Source: Blastococcus_B deserti (GTDB lineage Bacteria > Actinomycetota > Actinomycetes > Mycobacteriales > Geodermatophilaceae). From it: DNA of 64,000 nucleotides. Positions 17,601-26,646 of this stretch are shown in pieces. The notes under the pieces were generated by a model. It worked only from the letters and a program-made list of their open reading frames with translations. It was not told the origin of the DNA and did no database searches. The position numbers and the translations under genes were made by a program. The stretch is taken from the NCBI RefSeq assembly GCF_042682525.1, contig NZ_JBHUHP010000011.1, positions 62,001-126,000 of the forward strand, in the 5' to 3' direction. How positions within the stretch are numbered: the first letter of the stretch is position 1; every line of letters begins with the position of its first letter.

Positions 17601-19621
17601 CCGCGTCCCGTCCGGGCCCTGACCGCAGCCAGGGGCTCCTTGATCTCCGGAACGCGGGCCAGCACGAGACCTGCCAGCGCCACGCCGCCGATGACTACGG
17701 TACCGAGGAGCACCTTCGCGAGCGAGCCTGCCGGTGACGTGCCGAGCAGGTCGTCGGTCACCTCCAGCGCTCCCCAGCCGGCCGCGCCCGCCACGGCGGA
17801 GGCGGCGAGCACGCGGGCCACCGGCCCGAACGTCTCCCGGGTGCGCAGCGCACCGAGCCGGCGGCGGAGCGCGACGTCCCCGATCAGCCAGCCGGCTACG
17901 TAGGTCACACTGGTGACGATCATCAGGCCGGCCACGACGCCACCGGGGGGCACGACGGCCGGCACCAGCAGCAGCAGGGGCACCCGCACCGCGACCATCC
18001 CGATCTGGATCAGGGTCGGCGTGCGGGCGTCCTTCATCGCGTAGAACACCCGCAGCTGCAGCAGGGTCACCGCCATGGGCAGCAGGCCGAAGGCGCCGAC
18101 GGCCAGGGCGGTGCCGATGGCCTCGGCCTCGGCCGTCGAGGTGTTGCCGCGGGCGAAGGCGAGGACGCCCAGCGGAGGTCCGAGCACCGTCAGCGCCGCG
18201 GTCACCGGGAGCAGGCCCAGCGCCGACAGGCGGGTGCCCAGGGAGAGGTCCTGGGCGACGCCGGGCACGTCGTGCCGCGAGGCCGCCCGGCTCATCCGGG
18301 GCACGAGCGCGGTGAGGAGCGCGACCCCGATGATCCCGTAGGGCATCTGGAACAGCAGGCTGGCGTAGGCGAAGGCGCTCGAGCCGAGCCCGCCGTCCCG
18401 GCCCGCGTCGTTGGCGATGCGGGTGGCCACGAGGACCCCGATCTGGCTCACCGCGACGTACCCGATCACCCAGAGGCCGAGGCTCCCTGCCTCGCGCAGC
18501 CCGGTCTCGCGCAGGCCCCACCGCGGGCGCAGCGGAACGCCGGCCCGGCGCAGCACCGGCAGCAGGACCAGCGCCTGGACGGCGATCCCCAGGGTGGTGC
18601 CCACGCCGAGGAGCCACAGCTGCCCGGGCGTGATGGTCTGGGGCTCCAGTTCGCCGGGACCGCTCGCGGCGATGAACAACCCGCCCGTGGCGATGACCAC
18701 GACGTTGTTGAGCACCGGCGCCCAGGCCGGCGGCCCGAAGACGCCGCGGGAGTTGAGCACGGCCTGGGCCAGCGCGCCGAGCCCGTAGAAGACGATCTGG
18801 GCGAGGAGGATCCGGGCCAGCCAGGTGGCCAGCCGGTGCTGCTCGGGGTCCTCGTCCAGACCGTAGAGCGAGGTCAGGGGGCCCGCCGCGAGGATCGCCA
18901 GTCCGGTGACCACGACCAGACCCGCGAGGGCCAGCGTGGCCAGCCGCTGCGCGTACGCGGTGCCGCCGTCCCGGTCCCGCTCCTGTGCGTGCACCAGCAG
19001 CGGGACGACGACCGAGGTCAGCACCCCGCCGAGCAGCAGCTCGTAGACGATGTTGGGCAGCGTGTTGACGGTGTTGTAGGCGTCGTTGACCAGGCCGACG
19101 CCGAGCGCGGCGGCCAGCACCATCGTCCGGAGCAGCCCGGTGATCCGGGAGACGAGCGTGGCCACCGCCATCGTGCCTGCCGCCCGCAGGATCCCCCTGG
19201 CCGCGCCCGGTGCCCCCTCCCGCTGCTCGGCGTCCTCCTCCGTCTCCTCCACCGGCCCGCGCGGAACCGGCGGGAGCGACGTCATCACCTGCGTGTGGCT
19301 GTCGTCGGCGACCGGCACCCAGCGGTTGCGGGTGGCCGGGGGCACCGGCGGCAGGGGACGCGCGGGCGGTCGCGGCGCGGCCGGGGGCGGCGGGAACGGA
19401 GGGGCGGGCATCCCGCCGGGAGCGGGGTCGGCGAACGGCGCCGACGGCGGGGGCGCGGCACGGTAGGGCGGGGGCGGCAGGGCGGAGCCGCCGGACGGAC
19501 GGCGAGGTGACCGGGCGGCGACCGGCGGCGGGACCGGCGGCCGGCCGGCACGGACGTCCCGGTCGGCCGGGCGGTCCTCCTCCGGGGCCACCGGGCGATC
19601 GTCCTCGGGGCCGGCCCTCAC
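17597..19621 (-). CDS. murJ: Lipid II flippase MurJ (MviN)
   Basis: Moves lipid-linked peptidoglycan precursor across the membrane. The product has 674 residues. A proline-rich cytoplasmic N-terminus of about 140 residues precedes about 14 transmembrane helices. The first is in the family-typical stretch TLVSRITGLLRTMVLAAALG, and the YNTVNTLPNIVYELLLGG segment is characteristic. The GTG at 19621 overlaps the stop of the upstream DUF6049-type gene. The 3' end overlaps the pseudokinase gene by ATGA, so the three genes are translationally coupled. Confidence 0.93.
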   Translation of the reverse strand: MRAGPEDDRPVAPEEDRPADRDVRAGRPPVPPPVAARSPRRPSGGSALPPPPYRAAPPPSAPFADPAPGGMPAPPFPPPPAAPRPPARPLPPVPPATRNRWVPVADDSHTQVMTSLPPVPRGPVEETEEDAEQREGAPGAARGILRAAGTMAVATLVSRITGLLRTMVLAAALGVGLVNDAYNTVNTLPNIVYELLLGGVLTSVVVPLLVHAQERDRDGGTAYAQRLATLALAGLVVVTGLAILAAGPLTSLYGLDEDPEQHRLATWLARILLAQIVFYGLGALAQAVLNSRGVFGPPAWAPVLNNVVVIATGGLFIAASGPGELEPQTITPGQLWLLGVGTTLGIAVQALVLLPVLRRAGVPLRPRWGLRETGLREAGSLGLWVIGYVAVSQIGVLVATRIANDAGRDGGLGSSAFAYASLLFQMPYGIIGVALLTALVPRMSRAASRHDVPGVAQDLSLGTRLSALGLLPVTAALTVLGPPLGVLAFARGNTSTAEAEAIGTALAVGAFGLLPMAVTLLQLRVFYAMKDARTPTLIQIGMVAVRVPLLLLVPAVVPPGGVVAGLMIVTSVTYVAGWLIGDVALRRRLGALRTRETFGPVARVLAASAVAGAAGWGALEVTDDLLGTSPAGSLAKVLLGTVVIGGVALAGLVLARVPEIKEPLAAVRARTGRG

Positions 19622-22011
19622 ACCGGGCTCCGGTTGGGCGCGGGCTGCAGGACGGCGCCCTCCGGGGCACCGCCCTGCTGACCGGCGTCCGCGGCGGCGC
19701 GGCGGCGCCGCAGGACGAAGTTGACCAGCCGGCGCAGGAACAGCAGGCCCAGCAGCCCGGCCGCCCCGATCGTGATGATCAGCGAGATCGGGCCGTACGC
19801 CGTGCTCCGGACCTGCATGGCGATCTCCTCGCCGAGCGGGCCGCCGGACGGGGTGGTCAGCTGCGCCCGCACGGCGAACCCCCCGGCCTGCTGCGCCTCG
19901 GCGGGCACCCGGAGCGTGTACCGCTGGCCGGGCCCGAGGATCTGGGGACCGATGTCCTCGATCACCAGACCCCGGCTGCCGCGGGTGCGGATGTCGAGCA
20001 GCACCCGCACGGGCATCGGCAGATCGTTGCGGCCGGTGAGGATCAACGGGGAGTCGTCGGACCCGAGGGTGTAGGAGCCCTCCACCGGGTCCAGCAGCGT
20101 GACCTTCCCGCGCAGCCCCTCCAGCTCGGCGCGCAGGTCCGCCGCGACCGAACGGAAGTGCTCCGGGTCGTCCCGTCGGGTCGCGGACGTCGCGCGGGAG
20201 ACGGCGGCGTCGTAGCTGCGCAGGGCCGTGTCGGCATCTCCCACGACGGCACCGGCCAGGTCGTCCCGGATCGCGACGCCGGCCACCACGTCCGCCATGC
20301 CCGCCGGGTCCAGGCCCGGGGCGTCGAGCGGGTCGGACAGGGTCCCGGCCGGTTCGGCGACGCCGGCGGACAGCTCGGCGACCGTCGACGCGCGCAGCCA
20401 CGGCAGGCCGGCGGTGTCGGCCATCATCGCCCCGGCGCCCTCGGGGCCGGCCTCGATCTCCCGGGGCGCGGCGACCAGCACGGTCTGCTCGCTGCCCTCC
20501 GGGGCCTGCATGCTGAGAACGGCGAGCTCCGCGAGGTACTGCTGCTCGGCCATCCGCGCGCCACCCGCGGCCTGCTCGGCCGAGCCGAGCAGGCCGCTCA
20601 GCGTCGGGTCGGCGATCAGGGCGTCGAGCGGCCCGGCCGGCGTGGCGACCGTGGCCCGGGCCCCGGCCGTCGGGTCCGTGAGCCCCACGGCGTCGTCGCC
20701 GTGGGTCACGCCCGTGGCGCCGAGCACGACCTGCTGCACACCTCCCGCCTGCAGGACCGGCAGGGTGTCCGCGCGCAGCGACTCACCCGGTGCCCACGCG
20801 AGGTCGGTGCGGGGCTCGACGTCGAGGGCGTCGGAGAGGATCGCCGCTCCGGCGCGCCCCTCCGGCCCCGGCGTCTCCGGGGCGGCCGACTCCGGGGCGC
20901 CGGTGGTGGGCGAGGTGGCGACAGCACCATCGTCGGCCCGGCTGCTGCCGGGGGGGTCCTGGGCGGTCCCCTCGGGGGAACCGGGGAGGCTGCGGGTCAG
21001 GACGTCGGGAAGCCCCGCGCCGACCAGGCTGTCGGCGTCGACGTCGCCGTAGGGCAGCGCCACCACCGGGTGGACGGCGGCGACCGTGGCGAGCCGGTCC
21101 AGGAACGCCCTCGCGGCGTCCGTGCCGTCCCCCGGCCTGCCGTCGACCTCGTAGGGCCCGGCGGCCATGAGCTGCAGTTCCTCCACGAGTGCGGGGTCGA
21201 CGGCCAGTGTCACCTGGATCGCCGGCCTGACCTCGGCACCGTCGGCGGCCGGGTCGCCGGGGACGCCGCCGGGCAGTCGCTCGATGACCGCCAGCGCACG
21301 GTCCAGGCGCCCACCGCTGCTGACGGACGCGGCCAGACCGTCGTCCCGGAACGCGCCCGAGGGCGTGCGGTGCGAGGGCTCGACCAGGGGCCACAGCCAG
21401 GCGACGGCGGTGCGCGCCGTGGGCACCGGCGGCTGCTGCACGACGTAGGTGCGCAGCTCGCCGACCCGCTGGTCCAGTCCGTCCACCGTTCCGTTGACGT
21501 TGAGCAGCACCGGGTAGACGCCGTCCTGGGTCAGGTCGAGCTCCTCGGCGGGCAGCGTGTAGCTGAACGTGAGGTCGTCGCCGGGGGCGAGCTGGCCGGG
21601 CACCGGCTGGAACGGTGCTCGCTTGCTGGTCGCCGGGTCGGCGTCCTGCCGCTCGGCGGCGAGCTCGGCGCGGGTGGTGAGGACGGCGCCGCGCTGCAGC
21701 CGCAGGTTGAGGTCGGTGATGGTGGCCGGGCCGGTGTTGACGAGCGTCCCGGTGACCGTGACCAGCGACCCGGGGGTGATCGTGCGCGGCTCGAAGCGGC
21801 CGACCTCGATGCGCACCGGCCGGTCACTGCTGGTGACGTCCTCCTCGGCGCGGTCGTCGCCGGTGCCCTCGTCCTGCGCCAGGACGGCACCGGGAGCGGC
21901 GAGGACCGGGGCCGGCGCGGCGGACGCCGGCGGAGCGCCCAGGACCACGACCCCGAGCGCGGTGGCGAACATGGGGCCCACGGCGGCGCGCACCAGCGCC
22001 GTCCGCGTCAT
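19618..22011 (-). CDS. DUF6049-type secreted membrane protein (Rv3909-like)
   Basis: Large cell-envelope protein of unknown function conserved next to murJ in actinobacteria. The product has 797 residues. A signal peptide (about 1-32, ending ASAAP) is followed by an Ig-like NEW3-type region (TVTGTLVNTGPATITDLNLRL region, about 85-190), a long mixed domain, a second beta domain near 690-740, and a C-terminal transmembrane helix (about 748-768) with a basic tail. AAGGAGG precedes the ATG. The order Nudix - this gene - murJ matches Rv3908-Rv3910 as I recall it. Co-transcription with murJ suggests a role in lipid II export or wall assembly; this is inference. Confidence 0.85.
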   Translation of the reverse strand: MTRTALVRAAVGPMFATALGVVVLGAPPASAAPAPVLAAPGAVLAQDEGTGDDRAEEDVTSSDRPVRIEVGRFEPRTITPGSLVTVTGTLVNTGPATITDLNLRLQRGAVLTTRAELAAERQDADPATSKRAPFQPVPGQLAPGDDLTFSYTLPAEELDLTQDGVYPVLLNVNGTVDGLDQRVGELRTYVVQQPPVPTARTAVAWLWPLVEPSHRTPSGAFRDDGLAASVSSGGRLDRALAVIERLPGGVPGDPAADGAEVRPAIQVTLAVDPALVEELQLMAAGPYEVDGRPGDGTDAARAFLDRLATVAAVHPVVALPYGDVDADSLVGAGLPDVLTRSLPGSPEGTAQDPPGSSRADDGAVATSPTTGAPESAAPETPGPEGRAGAAILSDALDVEPRTDLAWAPGESLRADTLPVLQAGGVQQVVLGATGVTHGDDAVGLTDPTAGARATVATPAGPLDALIADPTLSGLLGSAEQAAGGARMAEQQYLAELAVLSMQAPEGSEQTVLVAAPREIEAGPEGAGAMMADTAGLPWLRASTVAELSAGVAEPAGTLSDPLDAPGLDPAGMADVVAGVAIRDDLAGAVVGDADTALRSYDAAVSRATSATRRDDPEHFRSVAADLRAELEGLRGKVTLLDPVEGSYTLGSDDSPLILTGRNDLPMPVRVLLDIRTRGSRGLVIEDIGPQILGPGQRYTLRVPAEAQQAGGFAVRAQLTTPSGGPLGEEIAMQVRSTAYGPISLIITIGAAGLLGLLFLRRLVNFVLRRRRAAADAGQQGGAPEGAVLQPAPNRSPV

Positions 22012-22067
22012 CGGTCCTCCTTGCCGGCGCTGGTCAGCGGCGGGACGCGGGGCCGCGCTGTGCCTAT

Positions 22068-22086
22068 CTCGACCTCGCAGGCTCGG
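22068..22086 (-). repeat. Interspersed hairpin repeat, partial copy (after the Nudix gene)
   Basis: The minus-strand sequence directly after the Nudix stop is CCGAGCCTGCGAGGTCGAG. It keeps only the core of the repeat, with no long arms, so it looks like a decayed or truncated copy. Confidence 0.45.
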
Positions 22087-22563
22087 TCACGCGCTGTCAG
22101 CCAGGAGTCCGGGGGCGCGCTCCACGAGGGCCCGCTCGTCGGCGTAGGCCAACCGGGTGCTCAACTCGTCCAGCGGCACCCAGGCCACCTCGGTCACCTC
22201 GACGTCGGCGTCGGACAGCGCGCCACCGATCGCGCGGAGGAGGAAGTGGTGCACGGTCTTGTGCACCCGGCGGCCGTCGGCGACGAACCAGAAGTCGATG
22301 ATGCCCAGCGGAGCGACCACCTCACCGATGATCCCGGTCTCCTCGGCGACCTCCCGGACCGCGGTGTCCTCGGGGGTCTCGCCGGCCTCGATGTGGCCCT
22401 TGGGCAGCGACCAGAGCAGCCGGCCCCGGCGGTCGGTCCGGCCGATGAGCGCGGCACGGGGCCCGGTCACGCCGTCGTCGGCCACCACCAGGCCCCCGGC
22501 GGAGGTCTCGTCGACCCGTCGCAGCCGGCGGCCGGGGCGTCCACGCCCGCCCGTCCCAGCCAT
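22087..22563 (-). CDS. Nudix hydrolase (MutT4-like)
   Basis: Hydrolyses nucleoside diphosphates linked to another moiety. The product has 158 residues. The Nudix box is GHIEAGETPEDTAVREVAEE (continuing TG), with all catalytic Glu residues present. It starts ATG at 22563, six bases after TACCCT and without a Shine-Dalgarno, so the mRNA is probably leaderless; an upstream in-frame ATG at 22605 is less likely. It diverges from cca and leads the DUF6049-murJ-pseudokinase operon. The preferred substrate cannot be predicted. Confidence 0.9.
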   Translation of the reverse strand: MAGTGGRGRPGRRLRRVDETSAGGLVVADDGVTGPRAALIGRTDRRGRLLWSLPKGHIEAGETPEDTAVREVAEETGIIGEVVAPLGIIDFWFVADGRRVHKTVHHFLLRAIGGALSDADVEVTEVAWVPLDELSTRLAYADERALVERAPGLLADSA

Positions 22564-22647
22564 GCCAGGAGGGTAGCGCGCGCCCGGCGACAGCTCCGGG
22601 AGCATCGCAGCGGGAGCGCATTCGCCGCCGCACTACCCTGGCTGGTC

Positions 22648-24162
22648 GTGTCCGCTGAGCCCCCGCGCCATCCGCCGGAGCCCCCGCGCCCTCCCGTCGC
22701 GGAACCGGTTCTCCCGGCCGTCCAGGAGACCGTGCGGAAGCTGGTCGACGTCTCGCCGGTCCTGACCGAGGTGGGCCGGCGGTTCGCCTCCGCCGGGTTC
22801 GAGGTGCACCTGGTCGGCGGATCGGTGCGCGACGCGCTCCTCGCCGCCGGTGGAGGCCCTTCGGCACAGGAAGCGCCGGGTGACCTCGACCTCACCACCG
22901 ATGCGCGTCCCGAGCAGGTCCTCGAGCTGCTCCGCGGGTGGGCCGGTTCCACGTGGAACACCGGGATCGCGTTCGGGACCGTCGGGGCCGAGGTCCGGGG
23001 CGCGCGGCTGGAGATCACCACGTTCCGCGCCGATCGCTACGACCGCGAGTCGCGGAACCCGGAGGTCGCCTGGGGGAACTCGCTCGAGGACGACCTGCGC
23101 CGGCGCGACTTCACGGTCAACGCCATGGCCGTCTCCCTGGGCCCCGACCGGACGGTGACCGATCCCTTCGGCGGCCTCGGCGACCTCATGCGCCGCCGGC
23201 TGCGCACCCCCGGCCCGGCCGTGGAATCCTTCGCCGACGACCCGCTGCGCATGCTGCGCGCCGTCCGCTTCGTCGCGCAGCTGGGGCTGACCCCCGAGGA
23301 CGACGTCGTCGCGGCGATGACGGCGCTCAGCGGCGAGCTCGGCCGAATCACCCCGGAGCGGGTCCAGGTCGAGCTCTCGAAGACCCTGCTCCAGGACGCC
23401 CCGCGCGCCGCGCTGGAGCTCTTCGTCGACACCGGGCTGGCCGACGTCGTGCTCCCGGAGCTGCCCGCGCTGCGGATGGAGATCGACGAGCACCACCAGC
23501 ACAAGGACGTCTACACCCACTCGCTGACCGTGCTCGACCAGGCGATCGCCCTGGAGAAGGCGGACCCGGAGGCCGGGTCGCCCGACCTCGTGCTGCGGCT
23601 GGCGGCGCTCCTGCACGACATCGGCAAGCCGGCCACCCGCCGCCACGAGCCGCGTGGCCGGGTCTCCTTCCACCACCACGAGGTGGTCGGCGCCAAGCTG
23701 GTGCGCAAGCGGCTGACCGCCCTGCGGTACTCGAAGGAGATCGTCGAGGCGGTGTCCCGCCTGACGTTCCTGCACCTGCGCTTCCACGGGTACGGCAGCG
23801 GCGAGTGGACCGACTCGGCGGTCCGCCGGTACGTGACCGACGCCGGTGACCTGCTGCCCCGCCTGCACAAGCTGGTGCGGTCGGACTCCACCACCCGCAA
23901 CAAGCGCCGGGCGGCCGCACTCTCGGCGACCTACGACTCGCTCGAACGGCGGATCCGCGAGCTCTCGGAGGCCGAGGACCTGGCGCGGGTACGACCCGAC
24001 CTGGACGGCAACGCGATCATGGCGATCCTCGGCCTCGGTCCCGGGCCCGAGGTCGGGAAGGCTTGGCGGTTCCTCAAGGACCTGCGTCTCGAGCGCGGGC
24101 CGCTCGACCCGGACGAGGCCGAGGCCCTGCTCCGGGAGTGGTGGGCGGCCCAGCAGGGCTGA
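22648..24162 (+). CDS. cca: CCA tRNA nucleotidyltransferase
   Basis: Adds or repairs the 3'-CCA end of tRNAs. The product has 504 residues. The class II polymerase head has HLVGGSVRDALLA and DLDLTTDA, then RRDFTVNAMAVSLG. An HD phosphohydrolase-type domain lies in the C-terminal half (LAALLHDIGKPATR, about 320-333). The GTG at 22648 is eight bases after TACCCT, and the two divergent promoters (this gene and the Nudix gene) are mirror-like. A parS-like site lies within the coding sequence at 22945-22960. The enzyme could include poly(A) polymerase-like activity, but CCA addition is the standard role here. Confidence 0.94.
   Translation: MSAEPPRHPPEPPRPPVAEPVLPAVQETVRKLVDVSPVLTEVGRRFASAGFEVHLVGGSVRDALLAAGGGPSAQEAPGDLDLTTDARPEQVLELLRGWAGSTWNTGIAFGTVGAEVRGARLEITTFRADRYDRESRNPEVAWGNSLEDDLRRRDFTVNAMAVSLGPDRTVTDPFGGLGDLMRRRLRTPGPAVESFADDPLRMLRAVRFVAQLGLTPEDDVVAAMTALSGELGRITPERVQVELSKTLLQDAPRAALELFVDTGLADVVLPELPALRMEIDEHHQHKDVYTHSLTVLDQAIALEKADPEAGSPDLVLRLAALLHDIGKPATRRHEPRGRVSFHHHEVVGAKLVRKRLTALRYSKEIVEAVSRLTFLHLRFHGYGSGEWTDSAVRRYVTDAGDLLPRLHKLVRSDSTTRNKRRAAALSATYDSLERRIRELSEAEDLARVRPDLDGNAIMAILGLGPGPEVGKAWRFLKDLRLERGPLDPDEAEALLREWWAAQQG
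22945..22960. promoter_or_regulatory. parS-like site inside cca
   Basis: GGTTCCACGTGGAACA retains the full 13-base core TTCCACGTGGAA of parS with one outer mismatch. It lies 15 kb from parAB within the coding frame of cca. The central palindrome is perfect, which favours a functional ParB site. Confidence 0.75.
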
Positions 24163-24210
24163 TCCCGGCCCGGGCTCCAGATCCGGGCCCGGCCTGCCGA
24201 CAATCCGGAC

Positions 24211-25200
24211 GTGGCGCAGCAGGGAACGGACGGGGGCGAGCCCCAGGTGCCGAGGTCGCCGTCCGGCCGGATCCCGGAGTGGGTGCTCGACGAGGCCGCT
24301 GGCCGGCCACCGGAACCCGTGCCGTGGCGGGCCCCCGCTCCCGCGCCCCGCCGGCGTCGCGGGTGGGCGGTGCTGCGCGCCCTGGTGATCGTGCCGCTGG
24401 TCGTCCTGCTGAGCCTGGTGGCCTCCGTCCTGGTCGGTCCCCGCACGTGGCCCTGGTCGCCGGTGACTCCCGACCTGCCCGCGGCGACGCCGTCGGTGAC
24501 CCCGCCCACGCTCACCACACCTCCGGACCGGCCGACAGCGGGACGCGAGGCGGCCCGCACCCCGCTCGGCCGGCCGCTCCCCGCTCCTCCCGAGGGCGGT
24601 ACGCACACCTTCATCGCGTTCCAGGAGGACGGGGTCACGCCGGTCGCCTACGACCCGTGCCGTCCCGTGCACTACGTCGTCCGGCCGGACGACGCGCCCC
24701 CGGGCGGCGAGGACGTGGTCCACGCCGCGTTCGCCCGGCTCGGCGAGGTGACCGGACTCCGGTTCGTCCACGACGGGGTCACCGACGAGAGCACGACGCT
24801 CGAGCGCGACATCTTCCAGCCGGAGCGCTACGGGGACCGATGGGCGCCGGTGCTCGTCGCGTGGGAGACCGAGGAGCAGAACCCGGCGCTGGCCGGTGAC
24901 ACCGTCGGCCAGGCCGGCAGCGTCGCGGTGTCGCTGGGCGAGGGACCCCGCGTCTTCGTCACCGGGACGGTCTCGCTCGACGCCGTCCGGATGCCGGAGA
25001 TCCTCTCCTTCCGCGACGGTGCCCGGACGGCGCGGGCGATCGTCCTGCACGAGCTCGGCCACCTCGTCGGTCTCGGCCACGTCGACGACCCGGAGCAGCT
25101 CATGTACCCGGAGGCCCGGCGCGAGGTCCCCGACTTCGCCTCCGGCGACCTGACCGGCCTCAGCGTCCTGGGCGCCGGTCCCTGCGTCCCCGAGCTGTGA
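24211..25200 (+). CDS. Membrane-anchored metzincin-like zinc protease
   Basis: The product has 329 residues. A cytoplasmic proline-rich N-terminus is followed by one transmembrane helix (about 53-75, LVIVPLVVLLSLVASVLVG), so the catalytic part faces outside. The zinc motif HELGHLVGLGH with a downstream met-turn-like LMYP marks a matrixin/metzincin fold (about 283-303). It starts with GTG 48 bases after cca on the same strand. Substrates are unknown. The nearest description is a putative matrixin family metalloprotease. Confidence 0.8.
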   Translation: MAQQGTDGGEPQVPRSPSGRIPEWVLDEAAGRPPEPVPWRAPAPAPRRRRGWAVLRALVIVPLVVLLSLVASVLVGPRTWPWSPVTPDLPAATPSVTPPTLTTPPDRPTAGREAARTPLGRPLPAPPEGGTHTFIAFQEDGVTPVAYDPCRPVHYVVRPDDAPPGGEDVVHAAFARLGEVTGLRFVHDGVTDESTTLERDIFQPERYGDRWAPVLVAWETEEQNPALAGDTVGQAGSVAVSLGEGPRVFVTGTVSLDAVRMPEILSFRDGARTARAIVLHELGHLVGLGHVDDPEQLMYPEARREVPDFASGDLTGLSVLGAGPCVPEL

Positions 25201-25207
25201 TCGCGGA

Positions 25208-26491
25208 TCAGTGCCGGCGGGTCGTGCGGGCGTAGGTGACGGCGGCCACCAGGTAGCCGAGAGCGACCGCCGCCGGCACCGCGGAGGAGACCCCGGACTC
25301 GGGCAGGGTGCCGGCGCCCACCACGAGGGCGATCACGAACGTCATGTTGAAGAGCGTGTCGTAGACCGAGAAGACGCGGCCCCGGTAGTCGTCCTCGACG
25401 GTCTCCTGCAACGTGGCATCCACGCAGATCTTGACCGCCTGCGCGACGAAGCCCAGCAGGACACCCACCAGGACCACGGTGGCCGGCACGAACGACAGCA
25501 CGATCGCCACCTGGGCCACCGCACCGCCGGTGAGCAGCAGCAGGACCCACCGCCGGGTGCCGATGCGCCGCACCACCGCAGGCGTCACCACGGCGGCGAC
25601 CAGCGTCCCGAGCGCCGCCGCGGCCACGACCTGCCCCAGCCCGAGGATCCCGCCCCGGAAGAGGCCACCCCCCGCCTCGAAGGTGTTCCGGTAGAGCAGC
25701 AGCGTCGTGAGGGTGAAGACCCCGTAGCAGAAGCGGTGCAGCCCGATCGCGAGCAGCGCGGCGGCCGCCGGTGGCCGGGCGGCCACGTGCCGCGCCCCGG
25801 CGACCATGCCCAGGACGGTGTCCCGGGCGGACTCCCGCGCGGACGGCCGGACGGCGACCATGTGGTCCGGCCCGAGATGCGCCCGGGGGAACCCGGCGAC
25901 CACGGCCGAGGCGGCCAGGTAGGGCAGGGCCGACGCGAGCGCCATCCCGGCGTAGCCGGCGTTCGCGGCGTCGATGCCCTCCAGCAGCAGGATCGCCGCG
26001 GCGCCACCGGCCACCGTCGACACCCCTCCGGCCGTCGTCGACAGCGCGTTCGCGGGCACCAGCGACGGCGCGCCGACGGTGTGCGGGAGGCCCGCCGACA
26101 GCGCGGACAGGACGAACCGGTTGACCGAGAAGACCGCGAGCCCGGCCGTGTAGAAGGCGGCCCCCTCGACGCCGCCGAGGATCAGGGCCCCGACGACGGC
26201 GACCAGAGCCGCGCGCACCACGTTGGCGCGCAGCAGCACCTGACGGCGGCTCCACCGGTCCAGCCAGACGCCGGCGAACGGCCCGACCAGGGAGTAGGGC
26301 AGCAGGAGGATCGCGAAACCGGCGGCGATGTCGACCGGGTCCGCCGCCCGCTGGGGGTTGAACAGCACCGTGCCGGCCAGCGCGGCCTGGAAGACGCCGT
26401 CCCCGAACTGCGCGAGCAGCCGGGTGGCGAGCAACCGGCGGAAGTCCGGGCGGCGCAGCACGTGCCCGACGCTGGTCCGCACCTCCGGCAC
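25208..26491 (-). CDS. Major facilitator superfamily transporter
   Basis: Membrane protein with about 12 predicted helices (427 residues). It resembles MFS_3-type exporters: N-terminal RRLLATRLLAQFGDGVFQAA, then LLLPYSLVGPFAGVWLDRWSRR with the loop 2-3 signature DRWSRR. It converges on the metzincin gene (7 bases apart) and diverges from yqgE. The same MFS-yqgE divergence occurs as Rv0037c-Rv0038 in M. tuberculosis, as I recall. The GTG start is six bases after TAGGGT, a leaderless arrangement. The substrate is unknown. Confidence 0.88.
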   Translation of the reverse strand: MPEVRTSVGHVLRRPDFRRLLATRLLAQFGDGVFQAALAGTVLFNPQRAADPVDIAAGFAILLLPYSLVGPFAGVWLDRWSRRQVLLRANVVRAALVAVVGALILGGVEGAAFYTAGLAVFSVNRFVLSALSAGLPHTVGAPSLVPANALSTTAGGVSTVAGGAAAILLLEGIDAANAGYAGMALASALPYLAASAVVAGFPRAHLGPDHMVAVRPSARESARDTVLGMVAGARHVAARPPAAAALLAIGLHRFCYGVFTLTTLLLYRNTFEAGGGLFRGGILGLGQVVAAAALGTLVAAVVTPAVVRRIGTRRWVLLLLTGGAVAQVAIVLSFVPATVVLVGVLLGFVAQAVKICVDATLQETVEDDYRGRVFSVYDTLFNMTFVIALVVGAGTLPESGVSSAVPAAVALGYLVAAVTYARTTRRH

Positions 26492-26646
26492 CCGGTCACC
26501 CTACGGGGACCGGTGCGACCCGGAGCGTCATCGACGGGCCGTGCCGCGCCGCCGGCCGATCGCCACCCGGTCGCCGACCAGCGTTCTCTCCCGATCGGAG
26601 GAACGAGCGGCCACGGGTCGCGCGCAGGTGGGGCACACTTGACGGG

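Noticed and set aside
15720..24162. Very long open frames on both strands (for example 15720-19670 minus and 19210-24162 plus)
   Set aside because: They are GC-rich shadow frames; only parts coincide with real, family-matching genes on a defined frame (pseudokinase, cca). The rest has no family motifs and overlaps murJ, DUF6049 and others.
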